Positions 34,938 through 43,410 of a DNA stretch of 64,000 nucleotides are shown piece by piece. The stretch is from JANXUC01 sp964619065. Its GTDB lineage: Bacteria; Acidobacteriota; Terriglobia; Terriglobales; Acidobacteriaceae. The notes below the pieces were generated by a model. The model saw nothing but the letters and a program-made list of their open reading frames with translations, was not told where the DNA came from and did not search any database. The position numbers and the translations under genes are program-made. Location: positions 8,871-72,870 of the forward strand of contig CAZUCC010000018.1 of the NCBI GenBank assembly GCA_964619065.1, given 5' to 3'. Every line of letters starts with the position of its first letter. The first letter of the stretch is position 1.

Positions 34938-35682
34938 CTTCCTGGGCTCCTTCTCCCTCACCGTCGCGGCGGGATTCGTCGAGAATACGGAGCCCTTCCA
35001 TCATCAAACTTTGGGTTGAGCGGGTTGTGGTCTGTTCCGTGCTGCGTCCCTCGAAATCGATTTGAAAGTTTCCCTTTTCCCAGGCCAGAACCTTGTAGAC
35101 GGCCTCATCACCTTTAACGGCGCCGTAGGTGGCGTGCTGAATTTGTCCGTCCACGATGTAGACCTCACAGCGGTCGCGTTCGTTGGTGAGGATCAGAAGA
35201 CAGCTCTTGCGGCCCATTTCCAGAGACTGCATCAGGTCGAGCACATTCATTTGCGAGAGACTGCCACGCAGTGCACCGTCCGCCGGCGCCGCGCGCGCCA
35301 TTTTTTCCAGGGCAACCTTGTCGATCACTCGCTTAATACGCTGCACCGCCTCCCGCAGGTAGAATGGTTTCTCGACAAATTCATCCACTGCCCGCTCTAA
35401 ATTTAGGCGCTCGGCGATATCAGCTTTGGTGGCAAGGAGAATCACGGCGACGTTCATGGTAGCGGGGCGGCCGCGCAGTTTTTCCACCAGCTGCCGTCCG
35501 TCCATTCCCGTCATTCGATAGTCGCTCACCAGAACATCAGGGGGATCATCCACCGCCTTGAGAAGTGCATCTGGGGCGTCAGTCGCAGTGGTGACATGCG
35601 CGAGCTGTGTGAGGGCCTGCTTCAGCATCCCGAGGACCATGGGGTTGTCGTCCACCAGCAACACTGTGACGTTATGCGGCAT
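34918..35682 (-). CDS. Response regulator with PATAN (DUF4388) output domain
   Basis: 254 residues. The receiver domain (1-125) has D11/D12, phospho-acceptor D54 (LVSDYRMTGMDG) and K105 (VEKPFYL). The second half matches the PATAN/DUF4388 pattern: GSLSQMNVLDLMQSLEMGRKSCLLILTN, the beta-strand CEVYIVDGQIQHATYGAVKGDEAVYKVLAWEKGNFQIDF. PATAN domains are thought to mediate protein-protein contacts and occur in motility and gliding regulators. Its gene is 8 bp after moaC and overlaps mog, an unusual location for a regulator. There is no DNA-binding domain. Confidence 0.9.
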   Translation of the reverse strand: MPHNVTVLLVDDNPMVLGMLKQALTQLAHVTTATDAPDALLKAVDDPPDVLVSDYRMTGMDGRQLVEKLRGRPATMNVAVILLATKADIAERLNLERAVDEFVEKPFYLREAVQRIKRVIDKVALEKMARAAPADGALRGSLSQMNVLDLMQSLEMGRKSCLLILTNERDRCEVYIVDGQIQHATYGAVKGDEAVYKVLAWEKGNFQIDFEGRSTEQTTTRSTQSLMMEGLRILDESRRDGEGEGAQEDVLLDS

Positions 35683-35690
35683 GAAATTGG

Positions 35691-36170
35691 CTAAGTCTTT
35701 CTGGGAGCGCGCACGTAATTACCGCTCTTGCCGCCGGTTTTCCGGGTCAAGACCACCTCGCGAATCTCGATTCCTTTATCCAGGGCTTTGCACATATCGT
35801 AGACGGTCAGAGCTGCCACACTCGCGGCTACCAGCGCTTCCATCTCCACCCCGGTTTCCGCGCGGGTTGACGCGTGGGAGGCGATCACGACGCCATTTTC
35901 GCACACGGTGATATCGACGGCAATGTGCGTCAGGGCGATGGGGTGGCACATGGGGATCAATTCCGAAGTCTTCTTGGCTGCCATGATTCCCGCAAGGCGC
36001 GCGACTTCGAGTGGATCGCCCTTGGGATTCCGCGGCAGCGCCCGCAGGACCGCCGGCTTCATGGCGACAAACGCGGAAGCCGAGGCCGTACGCTGTGAGG
36101 TCGGCTTACCAGACACGTCCACCATCTGCGCTCGTCCGTCACGGTCGTAGTGGGAGAGCTTCTTGGGCAT
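35691..36170 (-). CDS. moaC: Cyclic pyranopterin monophosphate synthase
   Basis: 159 residues, normal for MoaC. Family motifs: MVDVSGKPTSQRTASA near the N-terminus, KGDPLEVARLAGIMAAKKTSELIPMCHPI, GVEMEALVAASVAALTVYDMCKALD, and the C-terminal TRKTGGKSG. The enzyme converts the MoaA product to cyclic pyranopterin monophosphate in the second half of molybdenum-cofactor step one. moaA is not in the window. It starts an apparent operon with the receiver-PATAN gene and mog. Confidence 0.97.
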   Translation of the reverse strand: MPKKLSHYDRDGRAQMVDVSGKPTSQRTASASAFVAMKPAVLRALPRNPKGDPLEVARLAGIMAAKKTSELIPMCHPIALTHIAVDITVCENGVVIASHASTRAETGVEMEALVAASVAALTVYDMCKALDKGIEIREVVLTRKTGGKSGNYVRAPRKT

Positions 36171-36229
36171 TCCTAAGGTATCTTACATGGCGGTATCGAG
36201 TGGATGTCTCTCGGAGCTTTGCTCCGCTT

Positions 36230-36251
36230 GGACGGTCGAAGGTGACCGTCC
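36230..36251 (-). terminator. GC hairpin downstream of moeA
   Basis: GGACGGTC at 36230-36237 pairs with GACCGTCC at 36244-36251, 8 bp past the moeA stop. It is followed (plus strand) by CTACG, as in sister hairpins in this window. No T run. Confidence 0.5.
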
Positions 36252-36259
36252 CTACGTGA

Positions 36260-37480
36260 TCACCGCAGCAATACGGGTACCCATTCCCCGGCGTTGAACT
36301 GCTCGCGGTCGGCGGCAATCACCACGTAGCAGTTGGTGCGCGCGGTGGAGGCGAGGTCGCCGGAGCCTTGCCACGTTGCCAGCTCGACTTCCGCGCTTTC
36401 GAATTTGCCCGAAAGCGTGCCAGGCAGGAAGCGCTTCAGGCCGGGCTTTCTGCTGATGGCAGTCTTTAACTTCGCGTGCAAGAAGCGCAGTGGGTGTGGA
36501 ACCGCTCCACTCAGCGCCTCGATTACGGGCCGCGCGAAAAGTTCAAACGTCACCATCGTCGAAACGGGGTTCCCGGGCAAGCCGAAGAAGTATTTCTCCC
36601 GCACGCGGCCGAAAACAACCGGGCGTCCGGGCTGAATTAATGTGCCCGTGAAGAAGAATTCGGTGTCCAACTCGTCGAGCACCTGTTCCACGAAGTCATA
36701 GCGCCCCACTGACACGCCGCCGCTGAGCAGCAGCAAATCGCTCTTCAGCCCTTCTTCAATCAACGCGCGCAGGCGCACTTTTTCATCGGGAGCAATCGGC
36801 AGCAAGATCGGCTCCCCACCAACTTTGCGTACCTGTGCCCCGAGAGAGTGCAAATTGGAATTGCGAATCTGGCTTGGCCCAGGCGTTTCCGCAATGTCCA
36901 CCACTTCGTCGCCGGTGGAGAGAATCGCAATACTCGGCTGTAGATAGACTGACACTCGAGCCTTACCAACGGAAGCGGCCGCCGCAATCGCGGCTTCGTC
37001 AATGCGGCTGCCGGAGGGCAGCAATTCGTCTCCGCGGTGAGCTTCAGCGCCAGTGGGGACGATGTTTTCTCCCTGGGTGACCCTTTTGACTACTTCCACA
37101 ACATCGCCGCTACTCGAAGTGTGTTCCACCATCACAACAACATCCGCGCCAGCGGGGACTGGCGCACCGGTCATGATGGCTACGGCTTCTCCTGCGCGCA
37201 GGTGAAATGCGGAAGGGTCGCCTCCCGCCTTGATTTCTCCGATGATTTTGAGTTGTGCCGGGAGGCTGGCTAGATCAGCGGATCGTAGCGTGTACCCATC
37301 GCGCATGGCCCGCGGGAATGGTGGAAAATCGCGATCCGCGATGATGGGCTCGGCTAGGACACGTCCAAGGCTGGCACCGAGATCTAACGTTTCGGTGCTC
37401 GATGGGCGCAGCGACGCCGATCGCTCTTCTACAACGCGTCGCGCGTCTTCGAAGCTGAGAACCCGCTCTTTCCCGTGCAT
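36260..37480 (-). CDS. moeA: Molybdopterin molybdenumtransferase
   Basis: 406 residues with the usual MoeA domains. The N-terminal segment has LGASLGRVLAEPIIADRDFPPFPRAMRDGYTLRSAD, with the conserved Asp-Gly-Tyr. The central MoCF domain has AILSTGDEVVD and LLLSGGVSVGRYDFVEQVL. The C-terminal beta-barrel carries KYFFGLPGNPVSTMVTFELF. MoeA inserts molybdate into adenylated molybdopterin made by Mog. It is the upstream gene of the molybdenum-cofactor cluster; an 89-bp gap with a hairpin separates it from moaC, so it may be a separate transcript. Confidence 0.96.
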   Translation of the reverse strand: MHGKERVLSFEDARRVVEERSASLRPSSTETLDLGASLGRVLAEPIIADRDFPPFPRAMRDGYTLRSADLASLPAQLKIIGEIKAGGDPSAFHLRAGEAVAIMTGAPVPAGADVVVMVEHTSSSGDVVEVVKRVTQGENIVPTGAEAHRGDELLPSGSRIDEAAIAAAASVGKARVSVYLQPSIAILSTGDEVVDIAETPGPSQIRNSNLHSLGAQVRKVGGEPILLPIAPDEKVRLRALIEEGLKSDLLLLSGGVSVGRYDFVEQVLDELDTEFFFTGTLIQPGRPVVFGRVREKYFFGLPGNPVSTMVTFELFARPVIEALSGAVPHPLRFLHAKLKTAISRKPGLKRFLPGTLSGKFESAEVELATWQGSGDLASTARTNCYVVIAADREQFNAGEWVPVLLR

Positions 37481-37523
37481 GGGTGCGATGATACGCGAAT
37501 TGGGATCCCCAAAAACATGTAGG

Positions 37524-37656
37524 CCCAGACGCCCTCGTCTGGGCGGGCGAGCAAAGCTCGCCTGAGGTTTAAGCGGTATTCAAACATCAAAACAAGATGA
37601 GTGCGCAAAATCTTAGCCGAGCTACGCTCGGCTAGGGCAGGCGAGGGAGCCCGCCC
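37524..37656. repeat. Cluster of four GC-rich hairpins between moeA and pilT
   Basis: Four stems follow each other: CCCAGAC/GTCTGGG (37524-37543), GGCGAGC/GCTCGCC (37546-37562), TAGCCGAGC/GCTCGGCTA (37614-37634) and GGGCAGG/CCCGCCC-type pairing (37635-37656), the last followed by CCTACACG. None encodes protein. They are 31 bp and more beyond the stop of the pilT-like gene and may terminate it. The pattern resembles dispersed gene-end repeats. Confidence 0.6.
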
Positions 37657-37687
37657 CTACACGATTGTTGGAGACTCCATCACGAGA

Positions 37688-38887
37688 TCACCCGGCGGAG
37701 GCTTCTTTTGAAAGGGCCAGCTCTTCTCGCAGATGCGCCGGATTGGCCGCATGCAGCAGGGCCATTTCCATGTCCACCTCACCAGCTCGCACGAGGTTGG
37801 CGATCTCGTGATCCAGGAAACGCATTTCCTGGTCGAGGCCAGTATGCATCGCTTCGGCGAGAGTTCTTCCGGCATGAGCTCCGAGCTCCACATATTCCCG
37901 GGTGAGAGGGGTGGATTTGACGATTTCGACGGCGAGTGCCCGGCCTTCTCCATTACGCCGCGGCAACAGCCTTTGGCAGATGACATAGCGGAATAGACGC
38001 GCCAGGCGGCCGCGCACGGCAACCTGCTCGCCTGGAGAAAACGAGGTCACCAGCCGCTCGATGGTCTCGGCCGCGCTGTTGGCGTGCACGCTGGAAAGCA
38101 CCAGATGCCCGGTTTCCGCAGCTTCCAGCACTGTTTCGACCGTCTCGCGGTCGCGAATGTCGCCTACCAGAATCACCTTGGGAGCTTGCCGCAGCGCGGC
38201 CTTCAGCGCCAGCGAAAAACTGGGCGTATCGCTGTGGAGTTCGCGCTGGTGAATGGTACACCGCTTGTGGTTGTGTAGAAACTCAATCGGATCCTCCACC
38301 GTCACCACGTGGTAGCACTGGGTTTCGTTGATGCGGTCCAGGATCGCAGCCAACGTCGAAGACTTACCCGATCCTGTGGGGCCGGCGACGAGCACGATCC
38401 CATCGTGCAGATTCGCGATCTCCGCCAAGTGTGCGGGCAAATGCAGTGCCGCAAAATCAGGAATCGTGGTTGGGATCACACGCATAACCACGGCGCAACT
38501 TCCGCGTTGAATGAAGACATTCACACGAAAGCGCGCAATTCCCATCAATCCATAGGATGTGTCGCAGGAGCCGTGCTCCCGCAAAGCCGCAACCGCGTTC
38601 TGGTTGCTGCCCAGGAGTTCGCTTGCGATGCGCCGGGTTTCGTCGGCAGAAAGAACTCCCAAGCCATGACCTTCGCAGGGCAGCAGTTTGCCACGCACTT
38701 CGACCTGAGGGAGCCTTCCCGGAGAAAAAATCAAGTCACTGACGTTCGGGGAAGCCTGCAACATGGCGTGCAAAAGCGCTTCCAGGGAATTTCTGGAATT
38801 GCGCGCAATGGCGCGGGAAGCACCCGCTGCTGAATGGCCGGAACTTTGCAAAAGCTCTCTCAAGTCCAGGGGAAGGAATCGACGCAC
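37688..38887 (-). CDS. PilT-type type IV pilus retraction ATPase
   Basis: 399 residues, somewhat longer than PilT (about 345-370) because of a 35-residue N-terminal extension. The N-terminal domain has VSDLIFSPGRLPQVEVRGKL. The Walker A is VAGPTGSGKSSTLAAIL, the Asp-box/Walker B region is VILVGDIRDRETVETVLEAAETGHLVLSSVHANSA, and the His-box precedes TIERLVTSF. The C-terminal FLDHEIANLVRAGEVDMEMAL helices fit the family. It would power pilus retraction or a related secretion system. No pil structural genes are adjacent, so it may act as an accessory PilT/PilU. Confidence 0.88.
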   Translation of the reverse strand: MRRFLPLDLRELLQSSGHSAAGASRAIARNSRNSLEALLHAMLQASPNVSDLIFSPGRLPQVEVRGKLLPCEGHGLGVLSADETRRIASELLGSNQNAVAALREHGSCDTSYGLMGIARFRVNVFIQRGSCAVVMRVIPTTIPDFAALHLPAHLAEIANLHDGIVLVAGPTGSGKSSTLAAILDRINETQCYHVVTVEDPIEFLHNHKRCTIHQRELHSDTPSFSLALKAALRQAPKVILVGDIRDRETVETVLEAAETGHLVLSSVHANSAAETIERLVTSFSPGEQVAVRGRLARLFRYVICQRLLPRRNGEGRALAVEIVKSTPLTREYVELGAHAGRTLAEAMHTGLDQEMRFLDHEIANLVRAGEVDMEMALLHAANPAHLREELALSKEASAG

Positions 38888-38990
38888 AAGAACGCGCCAG
38901 CTTCACTCTAGCTTGTGTTCCGGGCAGGCGGCTAGAACTGCAAGGTCAGAGCCCTAAGTAATCATGAAGAGGCTGTCGGCGATTGGCCGT

Positions 38991-39030
38991 CAGCTATCGG
39001 CTAATTCCGTAGTGTGTTAGCCGATAGCTG
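38991..39030. repeat. Perfect 14-bp inverted repeat downstream of TPR gene
   Basis: CAGCTATCGGCTAA at 38991-39004 is exactly complementary to 39017-39030, with a 12-base loop. It ends 14 bp from the stop of the minus-strand TPR gene at 39045. It may terminate that gene; there is no T run. The arm sequence looks like a dispersed intergenic repeat. Confidence 0.65.
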
Positions 39031-39044
39031 AGAGACTGACAGCG

Positions 39045-40145
39045 TTACTTCTTCGCGCCTTTTTTTTGCTTTCCGAACGTAGTTTCCACGGTGCTTCCGA
39101 TGTAGGTGAGCAAACCCTTGGCGCCTTCGGCGTTCACGCCATTCGGCTGCAACTCCAGATACTTCTGCAAGGCTTCCTCGGTTCCGGGTACGGGCACGAC
39201 TTTGCCGTTCGTATCCGTCGTTGCCTTGCCCACCAAGCTCACACCCAACTGGTAGTAGGAATCTGCCCGGGTAGGATCGGCAGCGATGGAGGCTCGGAAG
39301 GCTGTAATGGCCTCATCGACGCGTCCCGCATTGGTGTAGACCGCGCCGATGTTGAACTGGTACCCGGCGGCACCGGGGGGATCCAGCGCAATTGCTTGGT
39401 TGTAGGCTTTGACAGCTTCATCTACGTTACCGGTGTGAGCGTAGGCATCCGCCAAATTATTGAAGTAAGGGCCTTGGGGCTTTATGGCGATGGCTTTCTG
39501 GTAGGCGTCGGCTGCTTGCTGATATTCAGCCTTGGCGGCAGCGCGATCTGTCTTTTCCTGGCTCTTCGCTTTCCCGCGCAATGCCTCGCCCAGGGTATAC
39601 CAAATTAAGTCGCGATTGGCGTCGATCTGCGTGGCCTCGGTCATGGCTTGTACGGCCTGATCGAAATTGCCGCTTGTGATGGCGGCGCGAGCGCCAGCCA
39701 ACTTATCATTCAGTGCCTTGACGTTGGTGGATTCCTTCTTCTGCTTCTCTTCCATCTCCGCCAGCTTCTTCTTGTCTTCTTCCGACATCTGTTGCTTGCC
39801 GGCGGCTTGTTCCTTTTTCAAATCAATGTCGATAACATTTTCGTCCGAGGTGACGGGAACTTTGGTGAGTTTGTATATCTGCTTACCATCGACCATCAGC
39901 ACGATGTCGTAGGTACCACTTGCAAAACCCAGCGAAAAATACTCGCCTTTCTTGTTGGTTGTCAGAGTCACCTTGCGGCCGTTATCCGTGCCGGTAAACT
40001 CCACGGTCGCCCCAGCATAGGGTTTGCCCTCCAAATCCTTGCACGTACCCTTCACGGAGTACGTTCCTTGAGCGAACCCCTGCGGCACGCACAGGGCAGC
40101 GGCTAACAGGGCCAGCATAAGAACGGCGTAACGGTGCTTCATCAT
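39045..40145 (-). CDS. Exported protein with carboxypeptidase-regulatory domain and TPRs
   Basis: 366 residues; ATGATG at 40145/40142 follows GGAGG, so either Met may be used. A signal peptide (YAVLMLALLAAALCVPQGFA) precedes a transthyretin-like domain (about 28-110: VKGTCKDLEGKPYAGATVEFTG). A charged coiled-coil segment follows (KKEQAAGKQQMSEEDKKKLA), then TPR units from about 150 (AITSGNFDQAVQAMTEATQIDANRDLIWYTLGEAL and later copies). It ends in a basic KKGAKK. The domain mix suggests an envelope scaffold; no catalytic site is seen. Confidence 0.84.
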   Translation of the reverse strand: MMKHRYAVLMLALLAAALCVPQGFAQGTYSVKGTCKDLEGKPYAGATVEFTGTDNGRKVTLTTNKKGEYFSLGFASGTYDIVLMVDGKQIYKLTKVPVTSDENVIDIDLKKEQAAGKQQMSEEDKKKLAEMEEKQKKESTNVKALNDKLAGARAAITSGNFDQAVQAMTEATQIDANRDLIWYTLGEALRGKAKSQEKTDRAAAKAEYQQAADAYQKAIAIKPQGPYFNNLADAYAHTGNVDEAVKAYNQAIALDPPGAAGYQFNIGAVYTNAGRVDEAITAFRASIAADPTRADSYYQLGVSLVGKATTDTNGKVVPVPGTEEALQKYLELQPNGVNAEGAKGLLTYIGSTVETTFGKQKKGAKK

Positions 40146-40203
40146 AGGGCCTCCAGGCTCCTGAAGATTCGACTCTTAAGACTACGGAATGGATGCTTCG
40201 CTG

Positions 40204-40923
40204 CTAATCCCGGACCTCTATGCCTTCCGCATAGGGAATCGGGTCGCTGGCCCCGGCCTCCTGAAAGGCACGCAAGCGCAGCGTGCAACTATCGCATGTT
40301 CCACACGCTCGATCTTCCCGGCTATAGCACGACCACGTTAAATCCAACGGTGCCCCCAGTTCAAGGCCCAGCTGGATAATGCGGCTTTTCTTCAGAGCGA
40401 TGAGCGGGGTCAGAACCTGTATCCGCCCTTCCTTGGTGCCGGTTCGTACCACTTCGTTGTAAGCCTGGTAGTAGGCGGGGCGGCAATCAGGATAACCGGA
40501 ACTATCTTGCTCCACAGCGCCGATATAGACCGTTTCAGCATCCAACACTTCCGCCCAGCTTACGGCGACGGCCAAGAAATGTGCGTTGCGGAAGGGAACG
40601 TAGGTGATGGGAATTTGGTCGCCGACGTGAGAGGGCGCTTGGTGTTGCGGGGCATCTGGAACAGCAATGGAGGTATCCGTCAGCGCCGAGCCGCCAATGG
40701 CACGCAGCGCTTCGTTGCGGACGACAAGCTGATTGCGGATGCCGAGCCGAGTGCAGATCGCAAGGAAGGCCCGCCGCTCCCGCTCTTCGGTGCGCTGCCC
40801 ATAACTGATGTGCAAGGCTGCTGCATCCGTGTCGCGTGCAGCCAGCGCTGCGCATACGCAGGAATCCATGCCACCCGAAAGGAGGATGACCGATTTGGGA
40901 GTCGATTTAGCAGGGAAGGGCAT
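40204..40923 (-). CDS. queC: 7-cyano-7-deazaguanine synthase
   Basis: 239 residues. The ATP-pyrophosphatase P-loop is VILLSGGMDSCVCAALA, and a four-Cys zinc site lies near the C-terminus (SCYSREDRACGTCDSC). QueC converts 7-carboxy-7-deazaguanine to preQ0 with ammonia and ATP. The gene follows queE by 15 bp, the last of a queD-queE-queC run. The end product feeds queuosine in tRNA or deazaguanine DNA modification; no dpd genes are nearby, so the tRNA role is favoured. Confidence 0.96.
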   Translation of the reverse strand: MPFPAKSTPKSVILLSGGMDSCVCAALAARDTDAAALHISYGQRTEERERRAFLAICTRLGIRNQLVVRNEALRAIGGSALTDTSIAVPDAPQHQAPSHVGDQIPITYVPFRNAHFLAVAVSWAEVLDAETVYIGAVEQDSSGYPDCRPAYYQAYNEVVRTGTKEGRIQVLTPLIALKKSRIIQLGLELGAPLDLTWSCYSREDRACGTCDSCTLRLRAFQEAGASDPIPYAEGIEVRD

Positions 40924-40938
40924 GGGAGATGGGTAAAT

Positions 40939-41622
40939 CTAGACACCTTTCGTCGCTGGATCCCAAATGAATTTGTGCAACTGCAATCCCAAACGGGCAG
41001 GTACGCCATCGGCCAGCATCCACTCCGCCAGCTCTTGGGGATTGAGCAGACAATGTGCGGCATCTCTCCGGCCGGAAGCGTCCTTGCGGAATGCGGGCGA
41101 AAAGAGCACCGCATTCACCTGCGCTGCCAGATTGTGCTTAGCCGTAAAATCGCGGGCAAATTCGTAATCCCCGCGTGTACTGAGCACAAACTTGATCTCA
41201 TCGTGCGGCGCAAGTGTTTCCAGATTCTCCATGTGGAACGTTCCTGGCTCGCCCGAGTCAGGACATTTAACATCTACGATTTTGATCACGGCGTGGGGGA
41301 CTTTCTCGAGCGGGCGTTCGCCACTGGTTTCGAGCAGTACGGTGTAATTGGCCTGCACCAGACGCTGCATCAAGGGGAGAACTTCGCGCTCCTGCAACAT
41401 AGGCTCGCCGCCCGTGATCTCGACCAGACCACCATTCGGGCTCAGGCGCTCAACTTCGGAGAGCACTTCTTCGAGGGCCATCTTGTGCCCGCCAGTGAAG
41501 GTGTATTCACTGTCGCACCATGAGCAGCGAAGATTGCAGCCTGTCAGCCGCACGAATACGCATGGCAACCCCGCGTAGGTGGATTCTCCCTGGAGCGATT
41601 TGTAGATTTCGGTGATTTGCAT
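40939..41622 (-). CDS. queE: 7-carboxy-7-deazaguanine synthase
   Basis: 227 residues. Radical SAM cluster C29-x3-C33-x2-C36 in RLTGCNLRCSWCDSEYTF, preceded by the QueE start motif YKSLQGESTYAGLPCVFVRL. GGEPMLQ matches the SAM-binding GGEP block. The enzyme contracts 6-carboxytetrahydropterin to CDG with Mg2+ and SAM. It sits between queD and queC in pathway order. Confidence 0.96.
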   Translation of the reverse strand: MQITEIYKSLQGESTYAGLPCVFVRLTGCNLRCSWCDSEYTFTGGHKMALEEVLSEVERLSPNGGLVEITGGEPMLQEREVLPLMQRLVQANYTVLLETSGERPLEKVPHAVIKIVDVKCPDSGEPGTFHMENLETLAPHDEIKFVLSTRGDYEFARDFTAKHNLAAQVNAVLFSPAFRKDASGRRDAAHCLLNPQELAEWMLADGVPARLGLQLHKFIWDPATKGV

Positions 41623-41695
41623 ATTAGCTGCCAGTAGAAGCTGTCAGTTGCCAGAAAGAGCAGCATCTTGGTTCTCCTGGCTACTGGCCACTGGT

Positions 41696-42073
41696 TCACT
41701 CGAAATACGTAGCCGTAGTTTCGTCGGTTTCGTAAATCGTGACGGTTTTCACGAAGACACGCCCGCTGGTCTGACTCTTCAGTCGTCCGTTGGTCTCGTC
41801 GTAAAAATATTTCGCCAGGTTCTCCGCAGAGGGATTCAGTGTCGTGAACGGCTCGATGTCATTCATCATCTGGTGATCCAGACGGTCGATAACAGGCCTC
41901 ATAACCTCGCGCAAGTCTTTAAAATCCAGGAGCAATCCGGCCTTGTCGAGATCCTTGCCAGCCAGCGTCACGCGGACGCGATAGTTATGGCCGTGCGGAT
42001 TCTCGCACTTGCCCTTGTAATTTCGCAGGTAGTGTCCTGCGGCGAACGTATCTTCCACGGTGACTTCGAACAT
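41696..42073 (-). CDS. queD: 6-carboxy-5,6,7,8-tetrahydropterin synthase
   Basis: 125 residues. The zinc-binding His residues occur in FAAGHYLRNYKGKCENPHGHNYRV, with the catalytic Cys in the same block, and the proton relay/charge residues in LLDFKDLREVMRPVIDRLDHQMMND. Homologous to PTPS/QueD. It makes 6-carboxytetrahydropterin from dihydroneopterin triphosphate, step one of preQ0 synthesis. It begins the que operon, with 73 bp to queE. Confidence 0.95.
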   Translation of the reverse strand: MFEVTVEDTFAAGHYLRNYKGKCENPHGHNYRVRVTLAGKDLDKAGLLLDFKDLREVMRPVIDRLDHQMMNDIEPFTTLNPSAENLAKYFYDETNGRLKSQTSGRVFVKTVTIYETDETTATYFE

Positions 42074-42153
42074 GATTCCTCAGTGCCCGCTCAAGGGCGG
42101 TTTCCAGCCACGAGCGCAGCACCTTCATTTTACAAGGGAAGGCGGTTGTTGCC

Positions 42154-42612
42154 CTATTCCACGGCCGAGGTGTGGTCATGCACCACGCGCCAACCTTCGG
42201 GCAGGCGCCGCACAATCAATGTGAAAATGCCATACGGTGTCTTTCCGCTCGACATGGTCAAGTGATACTCGCCGCGGACGAACGCGGAATCGCTGCCCAG
42301 CATCTCAATGCGCAGATTACGGAATTCTAACTTGCCCATCTCGCTACCTTCGCTCTGATAGCGCTGACGATAGCGGTCGAGCGTGGGTTGCCAGCCGTGC
42401 GTTACGCTGCCTCCGGAGAAAAACGTCAGCTCTTCGGATTTCCAATAGCCTGCCATGAAGCCTTCGAGGTTGTGGTGATTCCAGGCATCCTGCTGACGTT
42501 CAAGAAGAGCGTGGACCTCAGTCTCAGGTTCTGGCCCGGCGGCAGGAAGCCCTGAGGAGAGCGCCGCGCCAAAGATGAAGACGCTCAAAGAGAGTAATAA
42601 TTCAGCGGCCAT
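42154..42612 (-). CDS. Secreted SnoaL/DUF4440-like protein
   Basis: 152 residues from ATG 42612 (GGAGG about 9 nt upstream; a GTG at 42615 is adjacent). A signal segment (LLLSLSVFIFGAALSSG) is followed by a NTF2-like alpha/beta cone: EVHALLERQQDAWNHHNLEGFMAGYW, then THGWQPTLDRYRQRY and YGIFTLIVRRLPEGWRVVHDHTSAVE, the DUF4440 pattern. Members are ketosteroid-isomerase-like or simple ligand-binding folds; catalytic residues are not evident. It precedes queD by 80 bp on the same strand, but a functional relation is doubtful. Confidence 0.82.
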   Translation of the reverse strand: MAAELLLSLSVFIFGAALSSGLPAAGPEPETEVHALLERQQDAWNHHNLEGFMAGYWKSEELTFFSGGSVTHGWQPTLDRYRQRYQSEGSEMGKLEFRNLRIEMLGSDSAFVRGEYHLTMSSGKTPYGIFTLIVRRLPEGWRVVHDHTSAVE

Positions 42613-42645
42613 CACAGTTTGCCTCCGAGGGCGACGGTCTCGTGG

Positions 42646-42678
42646 GAAAAAACAAAGGCCGCCCGGAATGAGGCGGCC
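42646..42678 (-). terminator. Rho-independent terminator of the conserved 159-residue protein gene
   Basis: GGCCGCC at 42657-42663 pairs with GGCGGCC at 42672-42678. On the minus strand the stem is followed by TTTGTTTTTT (42647-42656). It lies 30 bp past the stop codon at 42708. Confidence 0.85.
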
Positions 42679-42707
42679 AGTATAACTGGATTTGTTGGCG
42701 AAGCGAC

Positions 42708-43187
42708 TTACGCCCGTTTACCCTTGCCCGGCGCTGCAGCCGCAGCCACTTCCCACGGACGTTTGGGCCGTTCCGGTTGGGCTTTGTCACGGTCCACAAC
42801 GCGATCGTATTGATAGGAAGTACTGGTGGTGCCCAAAGATTCGTTGTAGAGGCTTGGCAGTCCCAGAGCTTCTTTCAATTCTTCCGAAAACTGGTGCAGT
42901 GCTTTCAGATGATCCGCCGTCGCAGCTATTTCTGTCTTCGAGGTCTTCAGGAATTGCTGATAGCCCTTGTTGATGAGCTTGGCGATTTCGCCGCCGACCA
43001 GATAGCCGGGATGGGCAAAAATCTTTACGCCGTCCGTGCCGGTCTTCTCAATAGCGCAAGAGCAGTTGAGCTTCCTCAAAAAGACGCGATTCTGAGTGCC
43101 GGCCGGTTCCAGTAGGTCGAAGCCATGCTCGCGCAGCCAAGCCAGCGCTTCGTCCCACGTCTTGCTTTCGTCCACTTTCTTTGCCAT
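42708..43187 (-). CDS. Conserved protein of unknown function
   Basis: 159 residues from ATG 43187 (GGA about 7 nt upstream); the frame extends to 43253 but that part looks non-coding. No signal peptide or membrane helix is present. Visible features: an N-terminal helical TWDEALAWLREHGFDLLEPAG, a Cys pair in KLNCSCAIEKTG, a possible hinge HPGYLVGGEIAKLINKGYQQFLKT, and a C-terminal basic, Ala/Pro-rich tail (KRPWEVAAAAAPGKGKRA) that could bind nucleic acid. I do not recognise the family. It is a single gene with its own terminator. Confidence 0.65.
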   Translation of the reverse strand: MAKKVDESKTWDEALAWLREHGFDLLEPAGTQNRVFLRKLNCSCAIEKTGTDGVKIFAHPGYLVGGEIAKLINKGYQQFLKTSKTEIAATADHLKALHQFSEELKEALGLPSLYNESLGTTSTSYQYDRVVDRDKAQPERPKRPWEVAAAAAPGKGKRA

Positions 43188-43410
43188 ATGATTCCGTTTT
43201 AATCCTTGACCAATTAGATGCCGGATTCTCCTCGTCCGAATCCGAAGTCCCACTTCAATCTAACAAATCGCATTAGGAACCTGTTGGTCGTGACAAGGCA
43301 AATTACTTTAGTCAGGGGCCGCTTGGCAAGGAAAACGATTGGAGCGAAAGGATTTGCTGCGCCTGATCGCGAGCTCAGCTGAGGGCCCATCGTGCTGATA
43401 CCATAGGCCC

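Noticed and set aside
37524..37656. CRISPR-like array
   Set aside because: The units are different palindromes with no regular spacer length or repeated direct unit.
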